From: Podospora comata
Taxonomy: Eukaryota; Ascomycota; Sordariomycetes; Sordariales; Podosporaceae
Direction of reading: 5' to 3'
DNA length: 64,000 bases
NCBI GenBank assembly: GCA_017354895.1
Contig: CP071493.1
Location: 6,448,001-6,512,000 of the forward strand
The number at the start of each line of letters is the position of its first letter. The stretch's first letter is position 1. Below the pieces are notes generated by a model, which did not search any database, was not told the DNA's origin, and was given only the letters and a program-made list of their open reading frames with translations. Shown one piece after another: positions 22,575-33,947 of the stretch. A program made the position numbers and the translations under genes.

Positions 22575-23607
22575 CTATAACTTCCCCGCCTCCTTCTCCC
22601 CTCCCCTAACCCCATCCTTCTTCGTCCAGCTCCCCTCCGCCCGTCTAATCAACTCCTCATACACCGTCCAGGCAAGCGCACTGCTCGCCGCCTTCCTCCC
22701 CATCCTCAACCCCAGCCCATCCATCAAGCTCCTCAGCCCTTCCTCGCCCACCATCCTCTTGGCGGCATGCACCATATTCCTGTAGCCATCCGGCTGAAGC
22801 TGAATCCTCGTCTTAACCGCATCAAACGGGTTGCTGATCGCCGAGCAGACCGCCCCGGAGAATATCGCGCTGGCAAAGTTGATTGTGGCTGCGCCTCCGT
22901 TTCCGGATTTGTCCATGTAGAGGTTCGAGAGGTGCTTTTTGGACTGTTCGTAAAATAGTATGTAGAGACCAGCATAGGGAGCGTCCCGGATAGCGGTGGC
23001 GCCAAAGCCGGAGAAGAACCCACGGATGCCCTCGTGTCGGTAGATGTCTAGCGCTGCGCGGGGGAGGGAGTTGTAGTTGTACAATGTCGACTCATATCTC
23101 ACCTTCAGCACCGTCAAAGGCATGAGAATAAACCCCGCGAAACTCCTGGCTACTGCTCCCGATGTCAAATTGGCGATGTGGGAAAGTTTCGGGAGGGTGG
23201 AGGAGTGGTTATTCGCGTTGGCTAACGCTGGAGAGGACAGACGGTGACGGATCGAGTTGAGGGAGGTGAAGTAGATTGCGGAGCCGAAGCCGGTTCGCAA
23301 GGCCGAGGGAACGGCACCGCGCCATAGGGCTGGGAGGAGGTGAGGAGCCGAGCGGATTTCGGCGAGGGCGAGGCGGAGGGCCGAGGCGCCGTGGGGGTGA
23401 TGCGGGGTGGAGTGGGAGGTTCGTTGCTGGACGCGGGTTTTGAGGAGGTCGATTGGTTGGAGGAGGACGGCGGAGGTTATGCCGGAGGAGAGGCCGGCTA
23501 GGAAGTGGAAGGCTGAGGGGGAAAAGATGGTTAGATTGAGCGAGGATGGGAAGGGGGGAGAAAACCGTACTCAACTTCGGAGACGTCTTGCGGGCGCCAT
23601 CGGACAT
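22575..23607 (-). CDS. HEM25: Mitochondrial glycine carrier Hem25 (SLC25A38 family)
   Basis: Inner-membrane carrier that imports glycine for 5-aminolevulinate synthesis, the first step of haem biosynthesis. Two exons on the minus strand, 23607-23571 and 23512-22575, give 324 aa. Three carrier repeats are clear, each with a P-x-x-x-x-K/R signature: [22 protein letters not shown] and [11 protein letters not shown]. The second signature has Thr where most carriers have an acidic residue, as I recall for SLC25A38 proteins. Other matching stretches are [23 protein letters not shown]-free loops, and [18 protein letters not shown]. The first exon is short ([12 protein letters not shown]). The upstream minus strand has a TATATAAAA box about 200 bp before the start. 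Confidence 0.93.
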
Positions 23608-23807
23608 GGTTGCGCTGGGTGGAAGTGAGTTGCGCGGATCGCGGGTTGGGTCTGTTCCTGGTCCGAGATTCTTTTCCCAGCGATGGTTGCGGTGTCAGGA
23701 GGTAGTGGCCTGAGTTCGCGCTGCTGTGGCGTGTCGTCGGCTGTCACGATGCTTTAGAGATGGTGGCAGAGGCGTCTGGGTTGTGGACCAGCCATAGTGT
23801 GAAATGG

Positions 23808-23816
23808 TTTTATATA
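23808..23816 (-). promoter_or_regulatory. Candidate TATA box of HEM25
   Basis: Minus-strand TATATAAAA, about 200 bp upstream of the HEM25 start codon. It fits the TATA consensus, and the distance allows a leader of roughly 130-170 nt. Position alone supports it. Confidence 0.4.
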
Positions 23817-24084
23817 GGAGACGCCATGCTGTTGAAGAACCTCGAAAAAAGTGAACGCGCCGTTGAGGGTGCTGACCTGGTGTTCAGTTCGAATGAAAAG
23901 CAAATCCGCTTTGGAAGACAGGGCCTATGACGGCATGGGAATCCTGTAATTTTTTCGGTCCCCGATCAATCGAGGTGGGGAACTACCCCGCCGTCCGGTC
24001 TGCCCCGGAGTTGCCGGGTTGACCCGAGCAACTACTCGGCCCCGGGGGTTCCACCAATGCCGAGTGACGCCCAAGGGGGAGCTG

Positions 24085-24140
24085 GAAAAAAAACAAAAAA
24101 AAAGCAAAAAAACAAAAAAAAAAACAAAAAGAAAACAAGG
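24085..24140. repeat. A-rich low-complexity tract
   Basis: About 55 nt of A runs separated by single C or G. Read on the minus strand it is T-rich and lies about 100 nt downstream of the COG8 stop, so it may be part of that gene's termination region. Confidence 0.7.
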
Positions 24141-24231
24141 TGATAATCAGAATGGAATTATAATGATATTATCATCTGATGAGCCGTCATATCGCCCGCT
24201 TCTGTAACTTGTAGCTGTCACAGTCTCCCAA

Positions 24232-25560
24232 TCACCCCTTCTTCTGCTCCCCCACGATAGACTCCAGCCTCCCAGCCAACGCCTTGTGTCTCTTGACAAC
24301 CTCAACCCACTCCTCCTCCGCCTCTGGTCCAACATCCAAGCTCGCCAAAAATAACCCAAAATCACCTCCCAATCTTTCCAAACTTCCTGCGCAATACAGA
24401 ACCTGAGTGAGCAGACTGTCCCTCGCTCCCTGGTCTTTCACGGTAGGCAAATACACGCGTAGGGTCTCCAATAGCATGTCGACCAAGTAGAGAGGGAAAG
24501 TAGCAAGCGCAGATGGAATCGGCTCCAGTGGGTCATCGCTCCCAGTTGCCGCTGCTGGCCCATCTGTTGCCACCGCCGTGGTAGTCGGAAACAGCTTGAG
24601 AAACATGTTCACGATAGCAAAACTCTGCTCACGGAAGATCTCAATGTACCGCTTCAGATATCTTTCCGTCTGCTGCCCACCAGACCAGGCGTTTCCGCTG
24701 CCAATGGCCTTTTGGCGGGCCTTTTCCTGATCGGCGAGGTCCCTCAGTGGTTCGAGGGCTTCGAGCATTGTCATGAGGGTTGCCAGGCGGCAGACAAGCA
24801 ACACTGCCCCCAGCGCCCTCTCCCGAGCATCGCTACTCTTTGAGCCGTTGTTTGTTGGTGCAGTGGCAACTGCCTCCAAATCCGGCAAGACTCTGCGAAG
24901 CCAGCTGATGGTTCGGAGGGCAGCAGGGAGTTTGAGACCAGGAGCTTTGAGAGAGAGGATGAGGTTGGCCGCCATATTTCGCATGACATCGTCAGCCTCG
25001 GCGGAGATGGATGTAACAAGAGGTGACTTTGGGTAGAGCGAGTGCAGTCGCCGGATATGACCGTTCAAGTCCAGTGCTGAGGAGTAGTTGACTGGAGCTG
25101 TCGAGATAGACGAGGAGAGGAGGGGCGGTAGCTCGAGGACGTCGACGAGCCGCTCGACGTTGCGCGAGAGAAGCAATGCCTTTTTTCGCCGGGCGAGAAC
25201 ATCATTGTCGCTGTCTCTGTTGTAGGTGGTTGCGAACCGCACTGCTTCACTATCCAGCTTTGGGAGGGCATTGCGCAGCTCAGCGGTGCTTGCTGCCAAG
25301 GCAGGCAACGTAGTGCGGAGTGACGCGTGATGAGTTGCCGATTCGATGATCTGCTTGTGAGATTTCTTGGAAAGCGATTGAAGTGAGAGCAGGAGCGCGT
25401 GAGATGAGTGTGCGAGCGCTTGAGGTTCGCTTGATTCGAGTGATGATAATGGCTGGGACGCCAGTGTTGTGAGGTACTCGAGTAAACCCGCATCGGGAGT
25501 CGTTGTTGGGGATGAAGACGACCCTGACGGTAAAAGAAGATCATATAAAAGGTCCGCCAT
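24232..25560 (-). CDS. COG8: Conserved oligomeric Golgi complex subunit 8 (Dor1 family)
   Basis: Subunit of the COG tether, which acts in retrograde vesicle traffic within the Golgi. A single uninterrupted exon gives 442 aa. The start MADLLYDLLLP is followed by the conserved segment LLEYLTTLASQPLSSLESSE, the helical region HKQIIESATHHASLRTTLPA, and the Dor1 stretch LLLSRNVERLVDVLELPPLL. Further matches include HIRRLHSLYPKSPLVTSISA and RTISWLRRVLPDLEA. The product is somewhat shorter than animal COG8 (about 600 aa) but fits fungal homologues. It is all-helical with no signal peptide or membrane span. The TMF golgin gene in this window serves the same organelle, but the two are not adjacent. 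Confidence 0.9.
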   Translation of the reverse strand: MADLLYDLLLPSGSSSSPTTTPDAGLLEYLTTLASQPLSSLESSEPQALAHSSHALLLSLQSLSKKSHKQIIESATHHASLRTTLPALAASTAELRNALPKLDSEAVRFATTYNRDSDNDVLARRKKALLLSRNVERLVDVLELPPLLSSSISTAPVNYSSALDLNGHIRRLHSLYPKSPLVTSISAEADDVMRNMAANLILSLKAPGLKLPAALRTISWLRRVLPDLEAVATAPTNNGSKSSDARERALGAVLLVCRLATLMTMLEALEPLRDLADQEKARQKAIGSGNAWSGGQQTERYLKRYIEIFREQSFAIVNMFLKLFPTTTAVATDGPAAATGSDDPLEPIPSALATFPLYLVDMLLETLRVYLPTVKDQGARDSLLTQVLYCAGSLERLGGDFGLFLASLDVGPEAEEEWVEVVKRHKALAGRLESIVGEQKKG

Positions 25561-26217
25561 TGTATATATGGGGCTTCTTTCGCTTGGTTGATGGCGACCT
25601 GGGCCTTTGTTTGCGGAAGGTTGATGAGATCACACTGGGGACGGAGAGAACAGGTATAGCAAACAATATAAATGTCAACAACGCTTGAGTGGTATCGGGA
25701 ATTGTGACGAGATCCCAGGCCTTCTTTGCCGGCCTCCTTGTGAATGATGCCGCTGTTGTCGAATACCGAACTCGCGTCTCGCCGTTAAGTTGAAGGCTGG
25801 CTGTCTATCTGTCCGCTGATATGGAAGTGTTGATACCCTCTTCGCTAGTCGTTCGTTCCAATGGAATGCCTGTAGTGTGATCGAGAGATTGGCTAATAGA
25901 CTCGGGTGTGGGGTAGGTAGCACTGTGTTAGTGTGCTGTATTTCCTGGCCGGAGCGCACTGACCTCTGAAACATCAACCAAAGGCTCAAACATTGAGAAA
26001 GTCAAAAATACAAAAAATCAGCTTTACACAGCAAATCATCGATCGTACAGACACTTCGACTCCCGTATTATACACTAGCTATTTACTCTCAACAAAAAAG
26101 CACGCCTCTTTTCTCGCCATCTCTCTGCCATCATCCTCTACCCTCCGTTTGTTACCGTGGTCTGTGACAGTTCGCGGGTGGGGTCGAGAATACATGGCTT
26201 CCGAGTCCCTCTCTCCT
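25561..26217. other. Intergenic region upstream of COG8
   Basis: 657 bp holding the COG8 promoter and the 3' end of the next minus-strand gene. Short frames only. No regulatory motif that I can name. Confidence 0.5.
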
Positions 26218-27708
26218 TCAAGTTCCTGTTGATGTTGCCTTTTTAGGCGTTGTTGAACGTAATACACTTTTCGGTCCTTTCCTCCTTTCAATCTTTTCGC
26301 CTTCGATCATCTTTACCTTCGGATTCGACGTTGCTTCCACCACTGACGCACCAATGGCGCGAGCCAGCATGGCCAACCACACCAGCATGATGCCTCTCAG
26401 CCATATCGAGACCGGGTTACCCATATCCACTGGGCTACCTTTTTGTGGTCTAATCTCCTTGGTTTCTTCCGCAGCCGTGCTCTCAGTACTCGAACTGTTC
26501 CCGCTGCCGCTCTGTTCATCCTCATCGGCATCCTCGGACGAGTTTACACAAGTGGTGGAGCCCAAAGTTTCCGAGACTTGATCTGCCTCTGGACTGGCTT
26601 GCTCGTGAGCTACTGGCGGAGGAATGAGCCCCGATGCTATTCGCAAGCTGTCGAGAGAATCGCTGGCGGGAAGTGGAGGAGGGCGGTCCGGTTGTGATAT
26701 CCTGACATTCCCGTCGATGTTTCCCGACGACACTTCCTCTATCCTCCCCGTTGGTGGCATTGTCTCGACACTGGGCTGTTGCGGATGGTATACCGGTGGC
26801 ATTGGAGACGTGGCCACAGGCCGATAGTGTGCTGGCAAAGCATCGGGCATTTCCATCGGGATCCTCGCCATGTTTTCGTACTCCATCTGCAGATGCAGCT
26901 CACGAGCCATTCGATCCAGCCGGAGCGGGCATGAGTAACCGTTTGCCCATTCAATCTTGGTAACTATTTCCTTTCCCCCGTCACGGAACTTGAACATCTT
27001 CATGAACTCGTCTGAGAACTTGGAGAGTTTTCCGCTAATCTCGACCGTCATATAGAACCGTGTCGCATTGTGCTCGAGCACGAAGGCTGTGTGGATAAGG
27101 TTGTTGTGTGATGGTTGATACTCGAATGTGTTCTCCTTCAGCTCCCATTTCAAAGTGTTGTACCAGATCGAGCCCTTCGTCGAGGAGATATGACCCTCAA
27201 AGTTCCAGCGACTCCCCCCAGTCACGGTCTTTTCTTTGTCGATACCCAGCCCACCGGCACCATATCCCAACACGTTGACATTTGGCGTTCGATTGACGAG
27301 CTTTCTCGTTTGGACCAATGTTTCTCGGCCGCGGATGTGTTTTGGGCCGTAATGGTCGGTGAATTTGACTGGGCAAGAGGAGCGATGCTCAATGCGTGCG
27401 TCTTCGCCATCTTCCTCGGTCAATTTCACAGATACAGTTGCTGACTCGAGTTTGCAGTCTGGGGGTTGGTGAAAGTCTAGATCGAGGTACAATATGCCAG
27501 CTGGGTTTTGTGACTCCCCAAGTACACCCCAGCGGGATTTGGTGAACATGAAGCGGCAATCAACCTCGACTTTGCCAATGCTTCCACGGCCTGCTCGCAT
27601 GTGGGATGAGGCTATATGGTCGAATCGTTCATAATCGCGCCGTCCATATCTCCCACGCTTTTTGACCTTCAGCTCGGGTGAGGTCCATGTGTCGTCCATT
27701 GTCGACAT
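26218..27708 (-). CDS. Fungal orphan with C-terminal membrane anchor
   Basis: One open frame of 496 aa from the first in-frame ATG (MSTMDDTWTSPELKVKKRGR). The N-terminal 300 residues look like a folded beta-rich domain (VEVDCRFMFTKSRWGVLGES, GILYLDLDFHQPPDCKLESA, ATRFYMTVEISGKLSKFSDE). A Pro/Ser-rich and acidic linker follows (residues of about 310-430). Then a hydrophobic helix (IWLRGIMLVWLAMLARAIGA) and a short basic tail suggest a tail-anchored or single-pass protein. The frame stays open for about 32 codons upstream of this ATG without another ATG and reads IRPKLSFCDIHVSW, which looks conserved. The true start may therefore lie in an upstream exon. I do not recognise the family. Confidence 0.7.
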   Translation of the reverse strand: MSTMDDTWTSPELKVKKRGRYGRRDYERFDHIASSHMRAGRGSIGKVEVDCRFMFTKSRWGVLGESQNPAGILYLDLDFHQPPDCKLESATVSVKLTEEDGEDARIEHRSSCPVKFTDHYGPKHIRGRETLVQTRKLVNRTPNVNVLGYGAGGLGIDKEKTVTGGSRWNFEGHISSTKGSIWYNTLKWELKENTFEYQPSHNNLIHTAFVLEHNATRFYMTVEISGKLSKFSDEFMKMFKFRDGGKEIVTKIEWANGYSCPLRLDRMARELHLQMEYENMARIPMEMPDALPAHYRPVATSPMPPVYHPQQPSVETMPPTGRIEEVSSGNIDGNVRISQPDRPPPLPASDSLDSLRIASGLIPPPVAHEQASPEADQVSETLGSTTCVNSSEDADEDEQSGSGNSSSTESTAAEETKEIRPQKGSPVDMGNPVSIWLRGIMLVWLAMLARAIGASVVEATSNPKVKMIEGEKIERRKGPKSVLRSTTPKKATSTGT

Positions 27709-28193
27709 CAGGAGCTTGGTTGGCTGGGTCCAAGACACGTGGATATCACAAAAGCTCAACTTAGGCCTGATGCTGCGGACTTTTCGAACAGATGCAGCGG
27801 GGTGCTAACGATGATAACACAACATTTGGGCCGTGGGGGATTTGTGCTGGTGCAGGCTGTGCAACATGGATGCCTCACTTGAGCTGCACAGGCGGGTCGT
27901 CTTGATGCGAGCCAGCTTGGCCAAGCCCCCGCGATTCGCCAGAGATGCAGCCTTCTCGTTTCGAATTGGCGCTGCTTACTTCTTCAGGGTATGCTGCGGA
28001 ACAGCGTCTCATGGGCTCTCGGTAAGGCTGCGAGACGCTCCATTTAGTGCCCACCCCCCGCATGGCATCAAGACAGAGTTTCGCAAAGACTTTGGAAGAA
28101 CGCAGCCAGCAGAAATAGGCATAGGAAGGCTCTGATACTGGCCGTCACGGTCTATCTCTTCGTGCTTCTCCTTTCGGCCACTCTGTTTGCGCC
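27709..28193. promoter_or_regulatory. Divergent promoter region of two orphan genes
   Basis: 485 bp between the minus-strand anchored orphan and the plus-strand giant orphan. It may contain an additional first exon of the minus gene (see that entry). No clear TATA box. Confidence 0.45.
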
Positions 28194-31100
28194 ATGTCGA
28201 GGTCATCCTACTCAGACGATAGCGTCGACCAGGATGATATCGGCGACAATGAGCATTATCATGAAGATGAGAATGAAAGACAAGGCTTGTCTTCTAGCAA
28301 CGGCAGCGTAGCACCAAGAGCCCCTAAACATGGGAAGTTCTATGGCCTGCCATCTCGTCAACAGCAGCAGCCGGAGCGGCCGCGGCGACCAAAGCGCTCA
28401 GCACAAGATCAAGGGGGACAGGATTGGGAAACGGGACGTCAACGGCAACAGGCGAGCTCTGCTTCACGGGAACGGCGCCGGTCTCCTTCACCGCTTTCTT
28501 TTCCAAATTCCCCATCGCCTCCGCGTCCAACCTGGGTACAAAATCTAGGCAGGGCAAATACTTATATCTCGGAGGCGAGGGAACAAACTACTGGGCCGGT
28601 GAACTACTGGGATCAGATGGGTCACGAGGGCCCCGAGCAAGGCAATCGGTCCCTTGTCACGGTTCGGCCAGTATCTAGAACAAGACGAAGGCCAGCACAA
28701 GAGGAACCAACGGCACACCAGTCTGGCAGGGAACCACGTACAGGTCACTTACATGAGGACCCCTTCAACGTCGAATCTCGTACGAGGCCGCCTGCTCTGC
28801 AACTTCGGACGCAACCACGACGAGAACAGTCTCGCAGAAACCGACGGATTCCAGATTTCAGACCGCCCCCTTACGAGTATGTGCCTACTTATTTACAGGA
28901 CCGCTCAACATCAATAGGGGGAACATTTAGCCAGAGCTCGGAATATTCAGATATAAGCGATGAGGACCAGGAAAGCCAGGCATCAAATCACGATGTTTAT
29001 GAGCGACCTGTTGACCTCGTTCATGACCCCTCACAATCAACCAAAAACATGACGATCCGGCTCGAGTTTGATATCGAAGAAGACTGGGACACTGATCTCG
29101 AGGAGTTTTGCCGACTCAGGCGGCTCGGCCGGTTCAAAGACGCGCAAGAATACTTCAAGCAAAACCTTGAACGCTACAGCACCATCCCGTACATCCGGGT
29201 TCAGTACGCAGAAATGCTGGTTTCATCTGGAAACTTGAAGCTATTCCGAGATATGCGGCTACTGCCGGAATTTCTGCCTCCTGTCGGAGAGGAGAGTATG
29301 GATGAGCTGAACAGAGGCAAGCTGGCAGCGAACTATGCTCTGCTGGATCTCTTGTCGCAGCGGCACTTTCCAAACTACATACAGATGGCGTGGCAGATTG
29401 TGGAAAACACGCTGAAAGCCCTCAGCACCGAACAAGTCATAGGATCAACAGAGGTAAGAAACATGTAATCTCTTGCACTACATCCTTGAGGATCGTATGT
29501 TGACCATTTCCTAGATACAACTACTGAGTTTGTGCCTGCGGGTGTTGCACCGCTTGGAGGCCTGTACGCATGAAGGCATTATTGACGTGCCCAAGATTTA
29601 CGCAAAGCATCTTTTCAATTGGAGCCGCCTTTATCGCGAGATCATCGCAGAAGATAGCATCTGGGATGCCAGAGATCTTTTGGTGGCTGCCACATCTGTG
29701 TTTGGCTGGCAGGACGTGTCAGCCATGTTTTTCGGGACCAGTTACCTTCCCAAAATCATGGAGTTAATTTCCAATGACTGGATTCGGACGAGCTACGACG
29801 AACCATCGGCGTTGGGTCTCCTTGACCTTTTTACCTCACTGATACTTCAAGATCACGGCAAGGAAATGGACGTTCGCAACCACCTTTTACTCGAATATGC
29901 CACGATCTTAGCACGCTCTATTCAAGACCATGATGAGGGGTTCATGCGAAGCAGGCCCTTTCTACAATGGTTACTTGTCAAAGCAGTGCTCGAGAAGACG
30001 GCTGCTCCAGAGCGACCTGACGGGATTCACCTCAAGGACTTTGACGGTCTCGAGCTCAAACAAAAGAACGGAATACATTTGCCCATCTATATTCCGAAAA
30101 ACGGGCTGGAAAGGCCTTCATGGGACATGTTCTTCACTCGGTCTAGCCCAGCACAACGCCATACCGCAGAAGTTGTGGTAGCCACCGCCGATGCCATTGG
30201 AGACTACTTCCTCAAAGCAGAGGCCTTGAAAATTTTGATCCTTTTTTCCCAAAACCCGGGAAGGTCCATGTCAGATCTCTGTCGCCTCCAGCTCGAAATC
30301 CAGGGAGATACTGAAGGCTACCTCGCCACGCGACTGTCGACTTATTTGCTCTTGAACGAGTCGAATGAGCTGCAAGACTTGGGAATAAGTCCCACCAATT
30401 TTGATCCCACAAGGAACGAGAATTGTGAAAATGCAACACTAAGATGGGCCAGCGCTGTTCTTCCTGCGCAAACCCTTCTCCGTTCCGATATTCGCGAGGA
30501 TAATCGGCAGCCTACCCCTCGAAATGAAAATCTTTCATCCGAACTTCTTCAGGCAGCCTTCAACGTGTGTGGCCCAAAGCTTCCGTCTTATATCATAGAT
30601 TTCGCAAGACAGAAGCTTCAACTCGACGCCCCCTCGATAGTCCCGATGCCGAGGCTGGCATTACACAACCCGACCGACGATAAGCCAACAGCAGATAAGG
30701 CCAGAGACAATGTTGACGGCATTCCGAGATACAGTCCCTTCATCTCTGGACAACAACATGCTTCAGGATATCCGTATCCCTTCATCTACCCAAATCCCAA
30801 CTACCCAAATCCCAACTACCCAAATCCCAACTACCCAAATCCCAACTACCCAAATCCCAACTACCCAAATCCCAACTACCCAAATCCCAACTACCCAGCT
30901 CATAACGATCCATTTCTTAGCCACCAGCCTGCCAACTACCCATACTCCAACTACCTGACCGCGTACGGACAGCCACACAATCCAAATGCCGTGCATCACA
31001 ATGTTGCTCCCTATGTCGGGACACATCCTTGGCTACAAGGACCCGGGCCCGCCAACGTTGCCGGGACACCAAACCCCTTTGACTTTTACACTCCATCGCC

Positions 31101-33255
31101 GCCAGCGCCGCCGCCTGCTTCCGGGATGCCGTCCCAAGACTATCAGACAAACCAACCTCCAACGGCGCCTAACGGGGTGTGGCCGGACGTGGAGGTGGCT
31201 GGATGGCCTGCTACGTGGCAAGAGGATGCTCAACGTCTTGCAAACTCTCGGCCCCCTCCTTCAACCGACGACGAGGACGTAACCATCAGGGTGAAAGGTC
31301 ATCAGACTCGGGTTGGCGGCGACGCGCAGGCGAGTTCGGACAAAGTTTCACAGTGGCTATTTCCGGGAAGTGATGGAGCACCGAATATTGGCAAAAACGA
31401 CCCTAATGAGCAGTCGATCCCTCCACCATCCGGAAAGCCTGCTGTTCCTGGTGACAGTGCGCCCAAAGTCAACAGTTCGACTCCTGTCAATGATACTGTG
31501 GCTCCCGAAACAAAAGAGGGCGATCCTGGCCAAGCATCGAAGCCTGTTGCACCAGAGACCACTGATGCCAATGGCGGCTCGAACGTGAATAGGGGAGATC
31601 CGGGCCCAAACACTGGGATACGTAGGCGGCACACTGTGGATGTCTTACCGGAACGCAGTCATGCTAAAGCGAACAAGACGGCTGACACCGCGAATGGTAT
31701 CATTCCCGAAGAAAACAACCCTTCTGGTAGCCTGGAAGCCGAGGGTAATGGTGACAGTGTCGATGCGAAGCCGAGTTTCGATGTGGAAGAGGGCTTGCCC
31801 AAGCTTAGCTTCCCTCCAGATCTTCTCAAAGGGCACAAGTTGACGGTCATTCTCGATAGCAAGGACGATCCTCAGAAGGTCAAGGCGTATGTCATCGACG
31901 TAGAAGGCGTGCATGAGACCCCAGTAGTGCGCCCTACAACTGGAGAGCAGCACCGGTCCAGGACGAAAATTCACGTCAAATCCGGTTCCTATGAGGTTGC
32001 CGATGCAGGAAATGAATCGGGCGAGTCGACTGTAAGGATAAGCAGAAGCAGAAGCAGGGAAAAGGGCAAAGCTAGAGACACCAGCGAAGCGCCACCGAGT
32101 TATCCAGAGGGCGGTGTCAAGGAACACACGACTATACACGGCACCGTGCGGCCCCATGTTGTTTTGGATGATTTTGTCACCCAGCCGCCACATGATAAAC
32201 TGTCGAAACCGACAAGGAAGAATTCGGGGTTTGGAGGTCCAGCCGGAGAAGGTCCATCGAGACGGCAGAGCATGTCCAAGCCAAGGTCTAGCAAGGAGGA
32301 GCAGGACAAGTTGGCAAAGTCTGTCAACAAGAGAGCAAAGAAGGCTGCCCAGAGGTTTTCATCTCTTGGTCCAGCTCCCAGTCCGGCCCCCAGTCCGCCG
32401 CCTAGCCCACCGCCCTCTGGTTCGCGACCGCCACCTGACAGGCCTGTGTATATCCCCGATGCCAATCCCGACACGGGCGCTATCCCCGAGAAGGACGAGG
32501 GTGCTGGTGATGGCGTTGGCGGGCATGAGCATCAAGACGGAGATCAAGGACAGGCGCAGGACCAGGAGCAGGGGCATGGACAAGCTCCGGACCAGAAACA
32601 AGACCATGTTCAAGAAGAGACCCAAAGTCGGAACCAACGGGAAAGGCAGTACTACAATCAAGGTCCAGACCGGCAACAAAACGAGCAACTAGGCGAGGGC
32701 ATCCGAGTCTATTCTTCAGGCAACCCCACAGATCCCACCATCCCGACCACCAACTCCTCTGCGCAAACTGCGCCCTCCCCCGGGAAAACATCCCATCCCG
32801 ACAGCCACGGCAGCACAGATGAAGACTGGGAGATCCAGAGTATAGACGGCGACGAAGCTGCTGGCAACCACGAGGCAGTGTTGGAAGCCTTTTCTGACGA
32901 GGACGCAGACGAAGACGAGCAGGCGACCCGCAAAGAGGTGGAGCAGATGCTGAACGACATGCAAGCCGCCAGAAAGAGGAGACAGGATGCGGATCGGGCA
33001 GAGGAGGAGTGGTTGAAGGGACGGCTGGAGCGTCTTGCTGCTAAAGAGAAAGAGGAAGAGGAAGCGAAGGCGAAGGGGAAGGGGAAGGAAAAGGTTGCGG
33101 TGGTGGAGGAACCGGAGAGCATCTCTTCTGTGATGACGGAGGATGAGGAACGGTTTAGGTGGGGTGAGGAGCCGAGGTCGCCTTTGAGGAGTTTGAAGAG
33201 GAAGGGGAGGGGGATTAAAAGGTTAGCAGACTTTGTTAAGCGGGGATCGGGGTAG
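28194..33255 (+). CDS. Giant fungal orphan protein, 1666 aa, mostly disordered
   Basis: Two exons, 28194-29453 and 29515-33255, give 1666 aa. The first 270 residues are polar and disordered (MSRSSYSDDSVDQDDIGDNE, poly-Q). A helical region of about residues 280-810 looks folded and TPR-like (LEEFCRLRRLGRFKDAQEYF, IPYIRVQYAEMLVSSGNLKL). Next come a Pro/Asn/Tyr-rich segment with seven perfect PNPNY units, a long Pro/Ser/Gly linker and the segment PKLSFPPDLLKGHKLTVILD. A His/Gln/Asp-rich patch and an acidic coiled coil (EVEQMLNDMQAARKRRQDAD) lead to a basic tail (LKRKGRGIKRLADFVKRG). I see no enzyme motif or membrane span. From memory it resembles large conserved Sordariomycete hypothetical proteins. 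The helical part suggests a scaffold, but that is inference. Confidence 0.8.
30787..30897 (+). repeat. Coding 15-bp minisatellite
   Basis: Seven perfect copies of a 15-bp unit TACCCAAATCCCAAC, then a partial copy, encode (YPNPN)n. The perfect identity, including silent positions, indicates recent expansion or ongoing homogenisation. Unit length is a multiple of three, so copy-number change keeps the frame. Confidence 0.95.
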
Positions 33256-33924
33256 AGATGTTTGAGGGGGGGTTAATGGGATGTTTGGTGTGTTTGTCAG
33301 GGATGGCATCGACACATGGGAGGTGGATGTTGCCTTTTCTCGGGTAGAACCGCCCATCTTGTCACAATTAGATCACACAGTTTGGTCGAATCACTCCATG
33401 AAACAAAGCTTTGTGTTCTCGAGCGTCTTGTGGTTGACAGCATGGCAAAGCTCACTTTCCAAAGCGAACATTAAACCTTCATGAAAAAGAAGAACCAGGG
33501 ATCGTGAGTAAATAAACTAATCTTTTCTGTGTCTCAATTAGCAAGGGGGAGAGGAAGATGTCGACATCATAGTGACGGCACTGTATTTTAACGATGGGTT
33601 TCGAGAACAAAAGCCTCCTTGCTTCCCGCGCTCAGTTCTCTGCATATCTGAGAGCACAGGTTCCATGCCCAGCGAGAATGCGGTCGTTGATGACTGAAGA
33701 ACCGGGACACCACCTAGGGGTCTCGCGGTCCTGTACGACGACGGAGATAGCTCCGTGCAGCACATGCTTTAAAATAAAATAACACTAACGGTCACGGTAA
33801 CTAAATGCAGTACAACACCGAAGCGAAGTCGGCTACACGGAGCGGCAGGACTCTAGAATGGATTGCGCGCAAGACAACGCAAGGCCCCCGGTCCGGCTTG
33901 GCGAGAGCATTGGAGCTTCCGGGC

Positions 33925-33947
33925 CGGGTCCGGGTCCGGGTCCGGGG
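33925..33947 (+). repeat. GGGTCC hexamer repeat with spaced G runs
   Basis: About four units of GGGTCC ending in GGGG. The evenly spaced runs of three or more G could form a G-quadruplex on the plus strand; this is not tested. Confidence 0.6.

Larger units (their letters stand above)
23608..24231. other. Intergenic region, HEM25 upstream and COG8 downstream
   Basis: 624 bp. A strongly A-rich stretch lies at about 24085-24140 with runs of A broken by single C or G. GC-rich partly self-complementary sequence lies at 23950-24060. No gene is seen. Confidence 0.55.
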
